Below are positions 63,750 to 64,000 of a stretch of DNA of 64,000 nt, one piece after another (position 1 is the stretch's first letter; the number at the start of each line of letters is the position of its first letter). The notes below the pieces were generated by a model. It did not search any database and was not told where the DNA came from. It saw nothing but the letters and a program-made list of their open reading frames with translations. Made by a program: the position numbers and the translations under genes. The stretch is from Pedobacter terrae (lineage in GTDB: Bacteria; Bacteroidota; Bacteroidia; Sphingobacteriales; Sphingobacteriaceae). The stretch lies in contig NZ_FNCH01000005.1 of the NCBI RefSeq assembly GCF_900100705.1, forward strand, positions 186,001 to 250,000. The letters run 5' to 3'.

Positions 63750-63956
63750 CTGCTTTTGTATACCGACACCAAATCGTTTAGGGATATTTTAAAACAATAA
63801 CAGGTTTAACACCTATTGAGTATCGGAATAAATACCATAAAGCTATTCCTGTTTTACAGGTTTAACCACATTTTTTAAAAAAACAAAAAAAAATAAGGCT
63901 GCACACAATATATTCTATTTACAGCGTTTATGTATGTGAGAGCGTTAATTTAGATG
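63750..63956. other. Spacer at the right end of the window
   Basis: No gene recognised. It is AT-rich, with a poly-A stretch near 63873-63886 and AAGGCTGCACACA near 63887, a fragment also present in the repeat at 5256-5268. It may carry the leader of a small RNA ended by the next feature. Confidence 0.35.
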
Positions 63957-63998
63957 ACGGGGATACTGCCTGAGGGTGGAATCCCCGTTTCTTTTTTA
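63957..63998 (+). terminator. Orphan intrinsic terminator
   Basis: ACGGGGAT (63957-63964), a 16-base loop, ATCCCCGT (63981-63988), then TTTCTTTTTT. No plus-strand gene lies upstream within the window, so it may end a small RNA. Confidence 0.65.
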
Positions 63999-64000
63999 AG

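Overview
The window looks like a chromosomal stretch from a member of the Bacteroidota, most likely the family Sphingobacteriaceae (Pedobacter-like). The evidence is a SusC/SusD outer-membrane pair, TANNTTTG-type promoter boxes with no clear Shine-Dalgarno signals, the long Bacteroidota form of IspG, a GLPGLI-type domain, the ftsX-DUF3098-uppP-truB-ribF gene order, and AT-rich spacers full of short interspersed palindromes. Species assignment is inference. I see no rRNA, tRNA, CRISPR array, prophage or insertion sequence.

Layout. 1-2236: haem synthesis (hemC, cut by the window edge, and hemA). 2373-5170: a DoxX-like membrane protein, an alpha/beta hydrolase and an MscS channel. 5357-7336: ispG. 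7466-7956: a duplicated repeat unit. 7954-11048: an envelope-stress-like group (GYF-RDD, LiaF-like and PspC proteins, and an SDR). 11196-14218: MlaE and MlaF, a DUF2281/PIN toxin-antitoxin pair and a methyltransferase, tightly packed. 14306-17849: a lipoprotein of unknown function, msrA, an acyl-CoA-dehydrogenase-fold enzyme and a PnuC-type transporter under a TPP riboswitch (so probably PnuT, thiamine uptake). 18204-24279: parC, an 800-bp repeat field, a secreted PNGase F-like protein and cytidine deaminase. 24428-32745: TamB, TamA/BamA and YihY. 33251-35122: parE. 35645-43999: an amino-acid permease, a GPH-type sugar transporter and a SusD/SusC pair without enzymes. 44583-48910: a DEAD-box helicase and leuS, convergent. 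49276-54692: a small lipoprotein, then ftsX, DUF3098, uppP, truB, yitT and ribF. 54689-55329: a toxin-antitoxin pair whose PIN toxin carries a stop codon. 55427-63749: a small unknown, a KefB-like antiporter, a DUF2157-like protein, a DUF1016/PDDEXK nuclease, YjbQ, a second YihY, a secreted hydrolase and a decayed DoxX-like gene.

The most unusual signal is a set of degenerate seven-base (heptad) repeat arrays. They occur between genes, but also inside the coding sequences of three essential or near-essential genes (ispG, leuS, ribF), where the frame is kept, and inside the TPP riboswitch between its P2 and P4 helices. They resemble in concept the Rickettsia palindromic elements found in proteins and the heptanucleotide STRR sequences of cyanobacteria. 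I infer a mobile or expanding element family tolerated at permissive sites in proteins and RNAs. Several other palindromic repeat families share the spacers, in one case nested inside each other.
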